A stretch of 38,663 nt of DNA from an uncultured Acidimicrobiales bacterium. Lineage in GTDB: Bacteria; Actinomycetota; Acidimicrobiia; Acidimicrobiales; SHLQ01. The stretch is taken from NCBI GenBank assembly GCA_938041035.1, contig CALHYX010000105.1, positions 1-38,663 of the forward strand, read 5' to 3'. Positions within the stretch are counted from its first letter, which is position 1. Each line of letters opens with the position of its first letter. Positions 25,606 through 33,858 of this stretch are shown one piece after another. The notes below the pieces were generated by a model, which was given only the letters and a program-made list of their open reading frames with translations, was not told where the DNA came from and searched no databases. Position numbers and translations under genes: made by a program.

Positions 25606-26460
25606 TCAGCCGATCGCGGCGAGCGTCACCCGCACCGTGGTTCCACCGGTGGCGGCGACGTCGATGGCGACCGTTGCGTTGAGTTGGTCGGTCAGGCGGC
25701 GGATGAGCGGGTACCCCATGCCGAGCGATTGCAGCCGCCCGCTCGGGTCGTCGATTGACGGGTCGAGGAGTTGATCGACGTCGGCGATACCGGGGCCATC
25801 GTCGGTGACCTCGATCGTCACCTCCCCGTCCGCTTCCCGGAGCTCGACTCGCACGGGCCCCGGGTCGGCGTGGACGATCGCGTTTTCGATGAGCTCGTCG
25901 AGCAGATGGCCGAGTCGGCCCGGAGGTTCGGACACCGCGGTGCCCGGGGCGGTCAGATCGTCCACGATCAGGAGCTTGCCGTGGGTGATCGCCGGCCGAG
26001 CCCAGCGTTCGCGGACCTGGGTCCCCACCTTGTCGAGTTCGGTCGGCGAGTTGTCGGCATCGGTGGCCCCGTCGTCGTCGAGCTGCACGAAGAGCAGGAG
26101 TCGGGAGAACAGTCGGAGAAGATCCTCGGCCGACCTGGTGGCCGACGTGACCCAGGCCTGTGCCTGATCGTTGGTCACCTGTCCCTCCAGCAGTTCCAGT
26201 GTCCCGAGGACGCCGTTCAGGGGACTGCGGACCTGCCGAGACAGCGCCGCGAGGAACTGGGATCGGCTCTGCGAGGCTTGTTGCGCGACGAATCGTTCAT
26301 GTTCGAGGTCGCGGGTTCGGGCCGCGACCAGCAGGTCGAGGTCCTGGTTGGCGAGGTAGAGCTCGCGCATGCCGCGCTCGGCGATTCGCTCGGCTTCGAC
26401 CCGAGCGGATCGCTCTCGGGCGAGGCGGCGTTCAAGCCGGGCGACGGTCGGGTCGGTCAT
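25606..26460 (-). CDS. Histidine-kinase-like protein lacking the phospho-acceptor histidine
   Basis: A 284-residue soluble protein: N-terminal coiled coil (about 5-65), a HisKA-like dimerisation helix pair, and a HATPase_c domain (about 180-282). The H-box reads LSRQVRSPLNGV, so position 75 is Arg where the phospho-acceptor His should be. The ATP-binding side is kept: N-box DELIENAIVH (N193), G1 TDDGPGI (D220-I225) and a G2-like SLGMGYPLIRRL. It might phosphorylate a partner in trans, act as a phosphatase or serve as an ATP-dependent scaffold. Its ATG overlaps the H-NOX stop (ATGA), making it the last cistron of the operon. Downstream is a 133-bp gap. Confidence 0.85.
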   Translation of the reverse strand: MTDPTVARLERRLARERSARVEAERIAERGMRELYLANQDLDLLVAARTRDLEHERFVAQQASQSRSQFLAALSRQVRSPLNGVLGTLELLEGQVTNDQAQAWVTSATRSAEDLLRLFSRLLLFVQLDDDGATDADNSPTELDKVGTQVRERWARPAITHGKLLIVDDLTAPGTAVSEPPGRLGHLLDELIENAIVHADPGPVRVELREADGEVTIEVTDDGPGIADVDQLLDPSIDDPSGRLQSLGMGYPLIRRLTDQLNATVAIDVAATGGTTVRVTLAAIG

Positions 26461-26990
26461 GCCGCTCGCGAAACCCGGAACACGGTGCTCGAGTCGTCGG
26501 CGCCGACGTTGGTTACGACGGTCACGGGTTGTTCGAACATGTCGCCGCTGCCGACGATGAGCCCCTCGGCCAACGCCGGGAGGCCGCGGGTCGACCGGTA
26601 CGTGAGCTGGAGGGTGTTGTCATCGAGCCGGTCGGCTTCGATGTCGGGCGGGTTGGCGTTGGGGTCCAACTTTTTGACCTCGACGTGGATGAGGTCGTGG
26701 ATCGAGGCGAGAAAATCGAAGACGTCACCGTCGCGGTCGACGAGCTCTTCGACCTGGCCGACCAGCACCGGAAGCGCGTGGCGGCCGAGCACCCGCAGGA
26801 GGTCCGGGGTGTCGACGCCGGTCATCTCGGTCGCCGCTCCGACGAGGGCCATGAGTTCGGAGTCCGGGTAGGTGCCGAGGGCGGTATAGGAACCGTCGAC
26901 GCCGGCGTGGTCGAGGAGATCGTCCCAGGTGTCGGCGCCGTGCAGCTCGGTCACGGCTTCTTCGACGGCGTTGAAAATGATGCCCTTCAT
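26457..26990 (-). CDS. H-NOX (heme NO-binding) sensor protein
   Basis: A 177-residue protein matching the stand-alone H-NOX family over its full length, beginning MKGIIFNAVEEAV. Conserved positions fall on the canonical numbers: proximal heme ligand H102 (LIHVEVKKL), P115 (NPP) and the propionate-binding Y131-x-S133-x-R135 (YRSTR). Position 140, a tyrosine in O2-binding H-NOX such as that of Thermoanaerobacter, is leucine here, favouring NO over O2 selectivity. Stand-alone H-NOX proteins usually regulate a neighbouring histidine kinase or cyclic-di-GMP enzyme. ATGA overlaps join it to a hybrid kinase upstream and a kinase-like gene downstream. Confidence 0.95.
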   Translation of the reverse strand: MKGIIFNAVEEAVTELHGADTWDDLLDHAGVDGSYTALGTYPDSELMALVGAATEMTGVDTPDLLRVLGRHALPVLVGQVEELVDRDGDVFDFLASIHDLIHVEVKKLDPNANPPDIEADRLDDNTLQLTYRSTRGLPALAEGLIVGSGDMFEQPVTVVTNVGADDSSTVFRVSRAA

Positions 26991-28600
26991 CGGTTCTGGT
27001 TCTTCCTGTCGTTGGTGGAACTGTCGTTGGTGGAACTGTGGGTGGTGGGACCGTCGGTGGTCCGGGTGACGAGTGGCTGGTCGGGTTCCATCCCGCGGTG
27101 CAGATGGATCCGCAGGGCGGAGGCGACGTCGGCGATCTCGTTCTCGATCTGGTCGATCAGAGGCTTCGTGATGACCGGCTCATCCTCGGCCGAGCAGAGG
27201 TCGGTGCACAGCTGGGCGAGGCGGTTGGCACCGAGCAGTCCGGCGGTGGACTTCAGCGTGTGCGCCGCCCGCTGGGCGCTGACGAAGTCGTTGCTGTTGG
27301 TGCCGGCGGTGATGGCCGTCGACCGGGTCGGCAGTTCGGCGAGGAACGTCTCGACCAGGGTTTCGACGACGGCGGGGTCGCCGAGTTCTTCGGCGAGCGT
27401 TGCGAGCACGGTTCCGTCGACCGATCGATTGTGTCGGGGGGTGGGGGCCGGCGCAGCGGTGTCGATCGGCCGATGGCCCAGGCAGCGGTTCAGGCCGTCG
27501 CGCAGGTCATCGAGGCTGATCGGCTTGGACAAAAAGTCCGTCATTCCGGCTTCGAGACACTTCTCCCGATCCCCTGAAAGGGCGTTGGCGGTGATGGCGA
27601 TGATGGGGGTCGTCGCTTCGACGAGGTCGTCGGCCCGGATGCGCCGGGTGGTTTCGAGGCCGTCGATCCCGGGCAGGTTCCAGTCCATCAGGATCACCTC
27701 GAACGGGTTGGCGGGGCCGGCGTCGCGCAGAATCTCGAGAGCCTCTTCACCGCTGCCGGCGATCGTGGCGCTGAACCCGAGCCGGGTGAGCTGACTGGTG
27801 GCGAGGGTCTGGTTCACCGGGCTGTCCTCGACGACGAGCACGGCGCCCGTGCCGACGGGGGGCGCGGTCGGGCCATCCGGGCGATGGGGGTGATGCGATT
27901 GCGGCGCTGCGTGAGGCAGCGGCGCGACGAAGGTGAAGGTTGAGCCGGCACCGAGTGCGCTGTCGACGGTGAGCGAGCCGCCCATCAGGTCGGCGAGTCG
28001 CCGGCTGACGGCGAGCCCGAGCCCGGTGCCTCCGAAGCGGCCGGGTTGGGCCTGGACGAAGGGTTCGAACAGGTTCTGCACCATGTCCTCGGCGATGCCG
28101 ATGCCCGTGTCGGTGACTGCGCAGGTGACCGCGCCGTCCCGGGCACCGCTCACCACCACGTCGATCGAGCCGGACGGCGTGTAGCGCACGGCGTTGCCGA
28201 TGATGTTGCGCACGACCTGGCCGTAGCGCCCCCGGTCGCCGGTGACCCAGCGCGGGGTTTCGGGGCCGACGTCGATCCGGAGGGTCAGACCCTTGCGATC
28301 GGTGCTCGGCCGGAAGCCGGCGACGATGTCGGCGATGAGTTGCGCGGGGGAGAAAACATCGGCGACCAGTGTGAGACGCGACGCGCTGATGCGGCCGTAG
28401 TCCATGAGGTCGTCGATCATGACGCCGAGGGCGCGGGCCTCGCGGTGCACGCTGGTGGCGAGGCGGAGGTTCTCGCCGTCGAGGTCGCCGTCGATGAGCA
28501 GCTCGGACAGTCCGAGGATGGCGTGTAGCGGCCCGCGTAGTTCGTGGGAGACCTTGGCCACGTACTCGAGGTCATCGGTCGGTTGGGCGGGAGTGGTCAT
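26987..28600 (-). CDS. Hybrid histidine kinase (HisKA-HATPase-REC-HPt), no sensor domain
   Basis: A 537-residue cytosolic phosphorelay protein. The HisKA H-box starts at once (H19 in VSHELRGPL), followed by HATPase_c (N136; G1 DTGIGIA about 164-170; GTGLGLAVSRRL), a receiver domain (about 252-372, acceptor D306 in ILMDWNLPG, K359) and an HPt domain with H447 in AAHTLKSTAG. There is no transmembrane or PAS/GAF input domain, so input should come from a partner, most likely the H-NOX protein encoded next. The HPt would pass phosphate to an unlinked regulator; none is visible here. The start has GGGGAA upstream and overlaps the 29-codon ORF. The tail contains a repeated SSTND unit. Confidence 0.94.
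   Translation of the reverse strand: MTTPAQPTDDLEYVAKVSHELRGPLHAILGLSELLIDGDLDGENLRLATSVHREARALGVMIDDLMDYGRISASRLTLVADVFSPAQLIADIVAGFRPSTDRKGLTLRIDVGPETPRWVTGDRGRYGQVVRNIIGNAVRYTPSGSIDVVVSGARDGAVTCAVTDTGIGIAEDMVQNLFEPFVQAQPGRFGGTGLGLAVSRRLADLMGGSLTVDSALGAGSTFTFVAPLPHAAPQSHHPHRPDGPTAPPVGTGAVLVVEDSPVNQTLATSQLTRLGFSATIAGSGEEALEILRDAGPANPFEVILMDWNLPGIDGLETTRRIRADDLVEATTPIIAITANALSGDREKCLEAGMTDFLSKPISLDDLRDGLNRCLGHRPIDTAAPAPTPRHNRSVDGTVLATLAEELGDPAVVETLVETFLAELPTRSTAITAGTNSNDFVSAQRAAHTLKSTAGLLGANRLAQLCTDLCSAEDEPVITKPLIDQIENEIADVASALRIHLHRGMEPDQPLVTRTTDGPTTHSSTNDSSTNDRKNQNR
27009..27038. repeat. Two exact 15-bp tandem units in the kinase tail
   Basis: TCGTTGGTGGAACTG occurs twice head to tail (27009-27023, 27024-27038) and encodes the repeated Ser/Thr/Asn/Asp residues of the hybrid kinase C-terminus. 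The unit is a multiple of three, so copy-number change would keep the frame. Confidence 0.8.
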
Positions 28601-28686
28601 ACGAGTTCCCCGGCGTCGATGGGTTGCTCCATCGGCATAAGGCCCGCTGACGATGAGCGCCGGCCCGGGTTCGACGGTGCGGTCAT
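28597..28686 (-). CDS. Possible 29-residue peptide bridging two cistrons
   Basis: An open frame of 30 codons including stop exactly fills the gap between the small membrane protein gene and the hybrid kinase gene. Its ATG overlaps the upstream stop (ATGA, 28683-28686) and its TGA overlaps the kinase ATG (ATGA, 28597-28600). The peptide is short, polar and unrelated to anything I recognise. Every other junction in this operon also overlaps, so this frame may exist to keep ribosomes moving into the kinase gene. It could equally be chance in G+C-rich DNA. Confidence 0.4.
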   Translation of the reverse strand: MTAPSNPGRRSSSAGLMPMEQPIDAGELV

Positions 28687-29273
28687 TCGCCCTGCACCTC
28701 CAGGCCGCCGGCGGTGCGCTCGAACCGTTCGATGCGCCAGTTGCCGTCGCGCAGGGCCATGACGACTTCGAACGACTCGGCGATGAGCTGTCCGCTCAGC
28801 CGTCCGGTAGCGGTGATGTTGAGGCCGACGATCTGGCCGTCGAGGCTGTAGAAGCGGACGGCGGCCTCGTGATGCTCCCAGACGACGACCTCGGCGGTGG
28901 CCGACGGAGCGGTGCTGAGTGCTTTGGCGCGCACGAGGCCTCCGTCGGAGAACCAGGTTTCGAGCGGGCGGAGGTCTCCCACCTCGATGGCCCGTTCGAT
29001 GGCTGCGTGCCCGCGGACCCATGTGGCCGCCAGGCCGTCGCGCGTCGTGGGCTCGACCGAGCGGACGAGGTCGGGAGCATCGGGTTCCCAGGTCACCAGT
29101 TCGGCGATGTCGGCGGGGATCAGCGGTGCTTCGGTGAACGCGTCGGAGGGGTCAGCGCCCGACCCGGCGGCCACGATCAGCACGGTGATGGCGACGACGA
29201 CCAGGGCGGCGAGCGCGGCGATGAGGAGGCCGGAAGCGGCGAGGGCGCCGCGCTTGAACCCGCGGACCGCCAT
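28683..29273 (-). CDS. Small membrane-anchored protein with NTF2-like extracytoplasmic domain
   Basis: A 196-residue protein: short basic N-terminus, one long hydrophobic helix (about 13-38), then an extracytoplasmic domain with helices followed by strands (VVWEHHEAAVRFYSLDG, LIAESFEVVMALRDGNWRIE). The shape recalls SnoaL/NTF2-like or Mce-associated membrane proteins, but no signature confirms it. The ATG overlaps the preceding stop by one base (TGATG), and a GTG one codon earlier gives a 4-nt overlap. The product probably works with the two large surface proteins encoded upstream. Confidence 0.7.
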   Translation of the reverse strand: MAVRGFKRGALAASGLLIAALAALVVVAITVLIVAAGSGADPSDAFTEAPLIPADIAELVTWEPDAPDLVRSVEPTTRDGLAATWVRGHAAIERAIEVGDLRPLETWFSDGGLVRAKALSTAPSATAEVVVWEHHEAAVRFYSLDGQIVGLNITATGRLSGQLIAESFEVVMALRDGNWRIERFERTAGGLEVQGE

Positions 29274-30484
29274 CACCGTTCAACCTCCACGGTGGTCGAG
29301 CGGCCGAGCGCGGTGACCGTCACCGTGGTTGTGCCCGCGGGCAGCAGGAGCGACGCCCTTCCGTCGCTCAACGCGACGGATCGACCGTCGACGATCGCGG
29401 TGGTGCCGTCGGCCACGAAGGCACCGAACGCGCCGACCGCGGGTCCGACGGTGACCCGAACGCCGTCGTCGGTGGATCGAGCGGTGACCGGAAGCGCGGT
29501 GATCGCCGTGGCCACGTCGGCGCCGACGGGTGCGCTTTCGACGCCGTTGACGATGGCAACGATGGAGATGAGCGTCGGTTCGCCGGGCACGGTCCACACC
29601 CCGCGCAGCCGTTGGTTCTGCACCACCGCGGGGACGACGACGACGCCGGCGCGCGAGGTGATGCGAAACTCGCCGGCCGTACCGTCGAGCAGATGGTTGC
29701 CGTTCGCGTCAAGGATCGGTTCGGTCTCGAGGGTGAGCGTGGTTCGACCATCGGCCGGGGGGATGCGATCGGGCAGCACGACCGTGACCTCCCGGGCGAG
29801 GTCGGGAACTTCGTCGACGATTGCGGCCGGGCCGGCGATGTCGCGGGCGGTGGCCCAGTACTCCGACCGGCCGGCGAGCGTCCCGGCCGTGTAGCGGGTG
29901 AAGGCGAGGCCCGACCGGGTGGTGGCCTGCTCGGTGGCGATGGCGCCGAGCGGATTGACCCGACTGAACGCAACCGGAGTGTCGTCGGCGACGGGGTTGC
30001 CGAATCGGTCGGCCGGGGCCGCGACCGCCATGGTGAAGTCGGCCCCGTCGGCCACGATGGTGCGAGGCCCGACCAGGGCCGCGGTCGGGTCGGTGGGATC
30101 GCCGGGTGCGATGCGCAGATCGTGGCGAACCTCACCGGAGACGAGGGTGAGCAGCCCCGCGGTCTCGGTCAATGGCCCGGGCAGATCGAAGGCACCGGTT
30201 CGATCTCCGATCGCCACGCGGAACTCGTGGGCGGTGAGCCCGGACAGGGCCACGACCACGACTTCGCCGCCCTCGGGGTGGGACCCATCCGTGGCGACCC
30301 TGAACTCGACCGGGTCACCGACCTCAGCGGTGTTCGGGCCGGCGAACGAGACCACCGGAAGGGTGACCGGGTCGGGTTCGTCCGCCCGGAACCAGACGAC
30401 GGCCGAGAGGGCGACGCTGGCGAGCAGAATGACGGCGAGTACCCGAAGCCGGGTCGCGCGTTTCGTGCCGGCTTCGATGCTCAC
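29273..30484 (-). CDS. Membrane-anchored Ig-like domain protein
   Basis: A 403-residue protein with a basic N-terminus, one hydrophobic helix (about 14-31), then a wholly beta-rich, Asp/Thr/Val-rich ectodomain of about four Ig-like or invasin-type (Big) domains. Examples are VGDPVEFRVATDG, NGNHLLDGTAGEFRITS and DGRTTLTLETEPI. It is probably a surface or periplasmic adhesive or structural protein. The GTG start overlaps the stop of the large membrane protein (GTGA), which is why I reject the longer upstream open frame. No catalytic residues were recognised. Confidence 0.72.
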   Translation of the reverse strand: MSIEAGTKRATRLRVLAVILLASVALSAVVWFRADEPDPVTLPVVSFAGPNTAEVGDPVEFRVATDGSHPEGGEVVVVALSGLTAHEFRVAIGDRTGAFDLPGPLTETAGLLTLVSGEVRHDLRIAPGDPTDPTAALVGPRTIVADGADFTMAVAAPADRFGNPVADDTPVAFSRVNPLGAIATEQATTRSGLAFTRYTAGTLAGRSEYWATARDIAGPAAIVDEVPDLAREVTVVLPDRIPPADGRTTLTLETEPILDANGNHLLDGTAGEFRITSRAGVVVVPAVVQNQRLRGVWTVPGEPTLISIVAIVNGVESAPVGADVATAITALPVTARSTDDGVRVTVGPAVGAFGAFVADGTTAIVDGRSVALSDGRASLLLPAGTTTVTVTALGRSTTVEVER

Positions 30485-33400
30485 GGCGCCAGCTCCCGCA
30501 GGAAGGTCCGCGCGGTGACCCGTAGGGATGCGGGTTCGTCGGCCGCGAAAGGTGGCCGGGTGGTGATGGCGAGCGTGGGCGGGCCGGAGAACGCGGTGTC
30601 GACCTGGTCGGTGCGGCCGTTGTCGTAGCGGACCGACGGCACGTCGATGACCTCGATGGTGGAGAGATCGGTGAGGGCCATGGCGAAGGAGTCGCTGCGC
30701 TGGGGTCGGATACCCACCGGGAGGTAGTGGAGATCGACCCACCGGACCGCTCCGAGCTCGTCGAGTTGGGCCACGGTGACGAGCGGAACGGTCGCGCTCG
30801 TCGTGAGGTCGTTGCGCAACCGGCCGCCGAGGGTGCCGTCGGCATAGTCGAGGTTCTCGACCGTCAACCGTTCGAGGTCGCGGCCGGTGACCAGGGCCTT
30901 CACGGCGAGGTCATAGGAGGCGACGGGGGCATCGAGGATCACCTCGGTCACCGAGTCGGGGGCGAAGTCGCCGGCGTCGGGTGCCGCGGCATCGTTCGCA
31001 CCGGCGACCCCTTCGAAGTCGATACGGAAGGGCACCGTCTCGCCGGGGCGCACCTTGTGCACCGTGGCCTGACCCCCGTCGTAGGCGGCGAGCACGCGCC
31101 GGTCGGCGTCGATGAGGCGGCCGGTAACGGTGATGTCGGCGGGGTCGACGTCGACGTTGGTCAGTTGGCCGACGATGTGCCAGCGGCCCGCCCGCCGCAC
31201 GAGCGTTGAGTCGAGGATCTCGACGCGGGGTCGATCGAGTACGTCGTTGTAGTCGGTGATCTCCACCGTCTGCTCGCGGCGTCCGAGATCGAGGTAGTCG
31301 ACGGCGGTCTGGCGGACGAACTGCGATGGCGGCACCGCCTCGTCGCGTTCATCGGGGCTCAGGAACCACCGCCCATCTCGCTGGACGAGCAGGTGGGTGC
31401 GGTCGACGTCGTATTCCTCGACCGAGGTCAGATACCGCAACGCCACGTCGACCTCGGCTCGACGGCCATCGATGCGCACGGCGGTCGTCTCGATGCGGTC
31501 GAGCTTGGCGTAGCTGGCCACGAGGCCGTCCTCGACGGAGCGATCGAGCAGAAACTGGTCGAGCGATACGCGCACGGTCGGGTCGAGGCGGGCCCAGGCG
31601 GATTCGAACCGCCGGAAGTCGAGATCGTCGTAGAAGTCGTAGACCTGGTCGGCCGGATTCGTTGTGGAGGTGGTCGTCAGCGCGCCGGTGACGGCGACCA
31701 TGGCCAACACGATGACCCCGGCGACGATGGTGCCGAGGCGCCTGGACCCGCCCGGTCGAGGCGCTCGCTCGATGCGGTCGCGCAGGGCGGCGAGTCGGTG
31801 GCGCCCGACCCAGTCGAGCGGCTCGGCGTTGCCGCCGTCGACGCGTCGGGCCGGAGCCAGCAGCCACCGTTGAGGGTACGAGGCGATGCGGGAGCCGGCG
31901 GCCGGCCGACGGTGACCGATGACTACCCGAAGCCGGGCCGGGATCCGTTCGCCGCGCAGGTTCCACGCCTGGGTGAACGCGGCGCTCACGATGGCGGTGA
32001 GGGGAAGGAGCCCCCAGAGCAGACGTTGCCAGGTGGGCAGTTCGCGCACCGGCAGCGTGGCCGGCAGCGGCGGCACGTCGGCGCGCTCCCACACGATCAC
32101 GTTGTTGCGGAGCGAGCCGAGGCGCTGCCACCCCGACGCGAAGAGCAGCGGGTCGTAGAACGTGTCGTTGGAGAAGACGAACTTCAGGTTGTAGCGCTGC
32201 GGGGTGGTGAGGAACTGCTGGAGCGAACCGACGCCGGGCACGCCGCGGAACTTGGCGCCTTCGAGGCGTTCGACGGGCCGGCTGGTCAGCTCGGGGAGGC
32301 GACGGGCGGAGTGGTAGTTGCCGTCGACGGTGGTGGCGGTGGTGTGTGCGCTCACCCAGGCCACCTGATCGCCGAACCCGAGGGTGAGGTATCGCCACCG
32401 GTCGTGCTGGTCCTTGGCGAGGAACTCGGCAACCGGTGCCGGGTCGATGGGGTCGGGTTGCAGACTGCGGAAGCGGCCGAACGATGCCGAGAACAGGAAC
32501 CCGGCGACTACCGCCAGGGCCGTCATACCGAGCGCGCCGCGGTACAGCACGGGCCCGATGCGGTTGGCGAGCAGCTCGCCGAGGCGACCGTCGGTGAGGC
32601 TGACGAGCAGGCGGCCGGCGAGCGGGAGCACCGCGATGGTGGCCCAGAAGGTGAAGCGGTCGAGGGTGAGGATGTCGAAGGCGCCTCCGAGGAGGAGGCG
32701 GGGAATGGGGGTGGTGCCGCCGGTGCCGAGGAGCGTCAACAGCGCAACCGATGCGGTCAGGGGCCACGCCTTCGAGGCAATGCCGCGCATCAGGAGCGCC
32801 GGGAGAACGACCAGCAGTGGACCCCACGGGATGATCCAGAACACGAGGCCGATGTTGGGTTCGGCGAGGAAGTTGGCCCGGCTGCCGTGGGGGATGGGCA
32901 CCTGCACGATGGGGTCGCTGCTGCTCCACAGCCAGTAGGGGAGGACGACGGCGACCAGGGCGGTGAGCATCAGGCCGCCGAGCAGACCGACCCGCCAGGT
33001 GGTGGGCAGGATCCGGCGGACGCGCCGCGCGACGAGCGGCCACAGCAGTCCGGCGCGCATCTCCGCGGGGTGACCCGTTGGTTCATCGGCGAGCGGCCGG
33101 TTCAGGTCGTCGAGTACGACGCGGGCGACCACCGGGCCCAGGAAGAACACCGAACCGAAGAGGGTGGTGACGTGGTGGCAGGCGGTCGTCGCCGCCACGG
33201 TGGCGATGCCGACGAGCAGCGATCGGCGCCGCCCGTCGCGCAGCCAGCGATCGATGCTCGGCATGGCGTTGAGGAGCAGGCCGAGCGCCATGGTCGTGGG
33301 GAGTTGGCCAAAGACGTGCACCGCCTCGGCGATGGCGGTCGACAACCCGGCGAGAAGCGCCGCCCAGTTGGCGGCGTCGCGGCTCACCCACAGCCGGCTG

Positions 33401-33723
33401 AACCGGTGGACGCCCACGACGAGCACGACGATCGCCGCCATCTGCACGATGACGAACGCCGCCTGGAGGCCCACCACCTTCGACAGCAGACCCATGAGCT
33501 GATGGGTGCCCGGCGGATAGCTGGTGACGGTGAACCCGGTGTACCAGCGGGTCTCCCAGGTGCTGAACCAGTCGCGGGCGTAGTGGTCGGCGAAGAACAG
33601 GTGGACGTAGGCGTCGTAGGTCCGCTGGTAGCTGCCGGACAGCAACAGGGCGCCGTGCGCGAGCACGGCAACGCCGATACTGGTCGGCAGACGGGGTGAG
33701 CCGGGAGCCCACGTCGAACGCAT
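30481..33723 (-). CDS. Large polytopic GT-C-like membrane protein with surface domains
   Basis: A 1080-residue protein. The first 570 residues hold about ten to twelve membrane helices with a GT-C-like first loop (TYDAYVHLFFADHYARDW, then YPPGTHQLMG), as in bacterial membrane proteins annotated 6-pyruvoyl-tetrahydropterin synthase-related. Another helix near 620 and one near 690 frame a cytosolic basic loop. The last 380 residues are extracytoplasmic: an NTF2-like domain (about 710-800) followed by beta-sandwich-like repeats. It may transfer or assemble a surface glycan; this is inference. AGGA lies 5 nt before the ATG. It is the first cistron of the overlapping operon that ends with H-NOX and kinases. 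Confidence 0.75.
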   Translation of the reverse strand: MRSTWAPGSPRLPTSIGVAVLAHGALLLSGSYQRTYDAYVHLFFADHYARDWFSTWETRWYTGFTVTSYPPGTHQLMGLLSKVVGLQAAFVIVQMAAIVVLVVGVHRFSRLWVSRDAANWAALLAGLSTAIAEAVHVFGQLPTTMALGLLLNAMPSIDRWLRDGRRRSLLVGIATVAATTACHHVTTLFGSVFFLGPVVARVVLDDLNRPLADEPTGHPAEMRAGLLWPLVARRVRRILPTTWRVGLLGGLMLTALVAVVLPYWLWSSSDPIVQVPIPHGSRANFLAEPNIGLVFWIIPWGPLLVVLPALLMRGIASKAWPLTASVALLTLLGTGGTTPIPRLLLGGAFDILTLDRFTFWATIAVLPLAGRLLVSLTDGRLGELLANRIGPVLYRGALGMTALAVVAGFLFSASFGRFRSLQPDPIDPAPVAEFLAKDQHDRWRYLTLGFGDQVAWVSAHTTATTVDGNYHSARRLPELTSRPVERLEGAKFRGVPGVGSLQQFLTTPQRYNLKFVFSNDTFYDPLLFASGWQRLGSLRNNVIVWERADVPPLPATLPVRELPTWQRLLWGLLPLTAIVSAAFTQAWNLRGERIPARLRVVIGHRRPAAGSRIASYPQRWLLAPARRVDGGNAEPLDWVGRHRLAALRDRIERAPRPGGSRRLGTIVAGVIVLAMVAVTGALTTTSTTNPADQVYDFYDDLDFRRFESAWARLDPTVRVSLDQFLLDRSVEDGLVASYAKLDRIETTAVRIDGRRAEVDVALRYLTSVEEYDVDRTHLLVQRDGRWFLSPDERDEAVPPSQFVRQTAVDYLDLGRREQTVEITDYNDVLDRPRVEILDSTLVRRAGRWHIVGQLTNVDVDPADITVTGRLIDADRRVLAAYDGGQATVHKVRPGETVPFRIDFEGVAGANDAAAPDAGDFAPDSVTEVILDAPVASYDLAVKALVTGRDLERLTVENLDYADGTLGGRLRNDLTTSATVPLVTVAQLDELGAVRWVDLHYLPVGIRPQRSDSFAMALTDLSTIEVIDVPSVRYDNGRTDQVDTAFSGPPTLAITTRPPFAADEPASLRVTARTFLRELAP

Positions 33724-33811
33724 GGTGTTCCTATCGGCGCCACGGCGGGAAGAATCGACCGCCCGGACCTCAGGATTGGGTCAAGATTCAGCCGATCGTC
33801 ATGACTATCTG

Positions 33812-33828
33812 CGACTCGTTGCGAGTCG
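33812..33828 (-). terminator. Stem-loop after the SulP gene
   Basis: CGACTCG (33812-33818), loop TTG, CGAGTCG (33822-33828) is a perfect 7-bp hairpin about 30 nt past the SulP stop and 90 nt before the next minus-strand gene. No U-tract follows, which is common for actinobacterial terminators. It probably separates the SulP transcript from the H-NOX operon. Confidence 0.45.
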
Positions 33829-33858
33829 TTCGCGCTCCCACCCGCGAGCGCTGGGAGG

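Noticed and set aside
31393..33699. 768-codon open frame on the plus strand opposite the large GT-C-like membrane protein gene
   Set aside because: G+C-rich antisense shadow: low-complexity Gly/Glu/Arg/Val composition, no domains, and the minus-strand protein has clear membrane and domain structure.
33824..33845. 22-nt near-repeat (20 of 22 identical) of the tRNA promoter spacer at 38553-38574
   Set aside because: In a G+C-rich 38-kb window one such match is close to chance expectation, and the two sites have no shared context.
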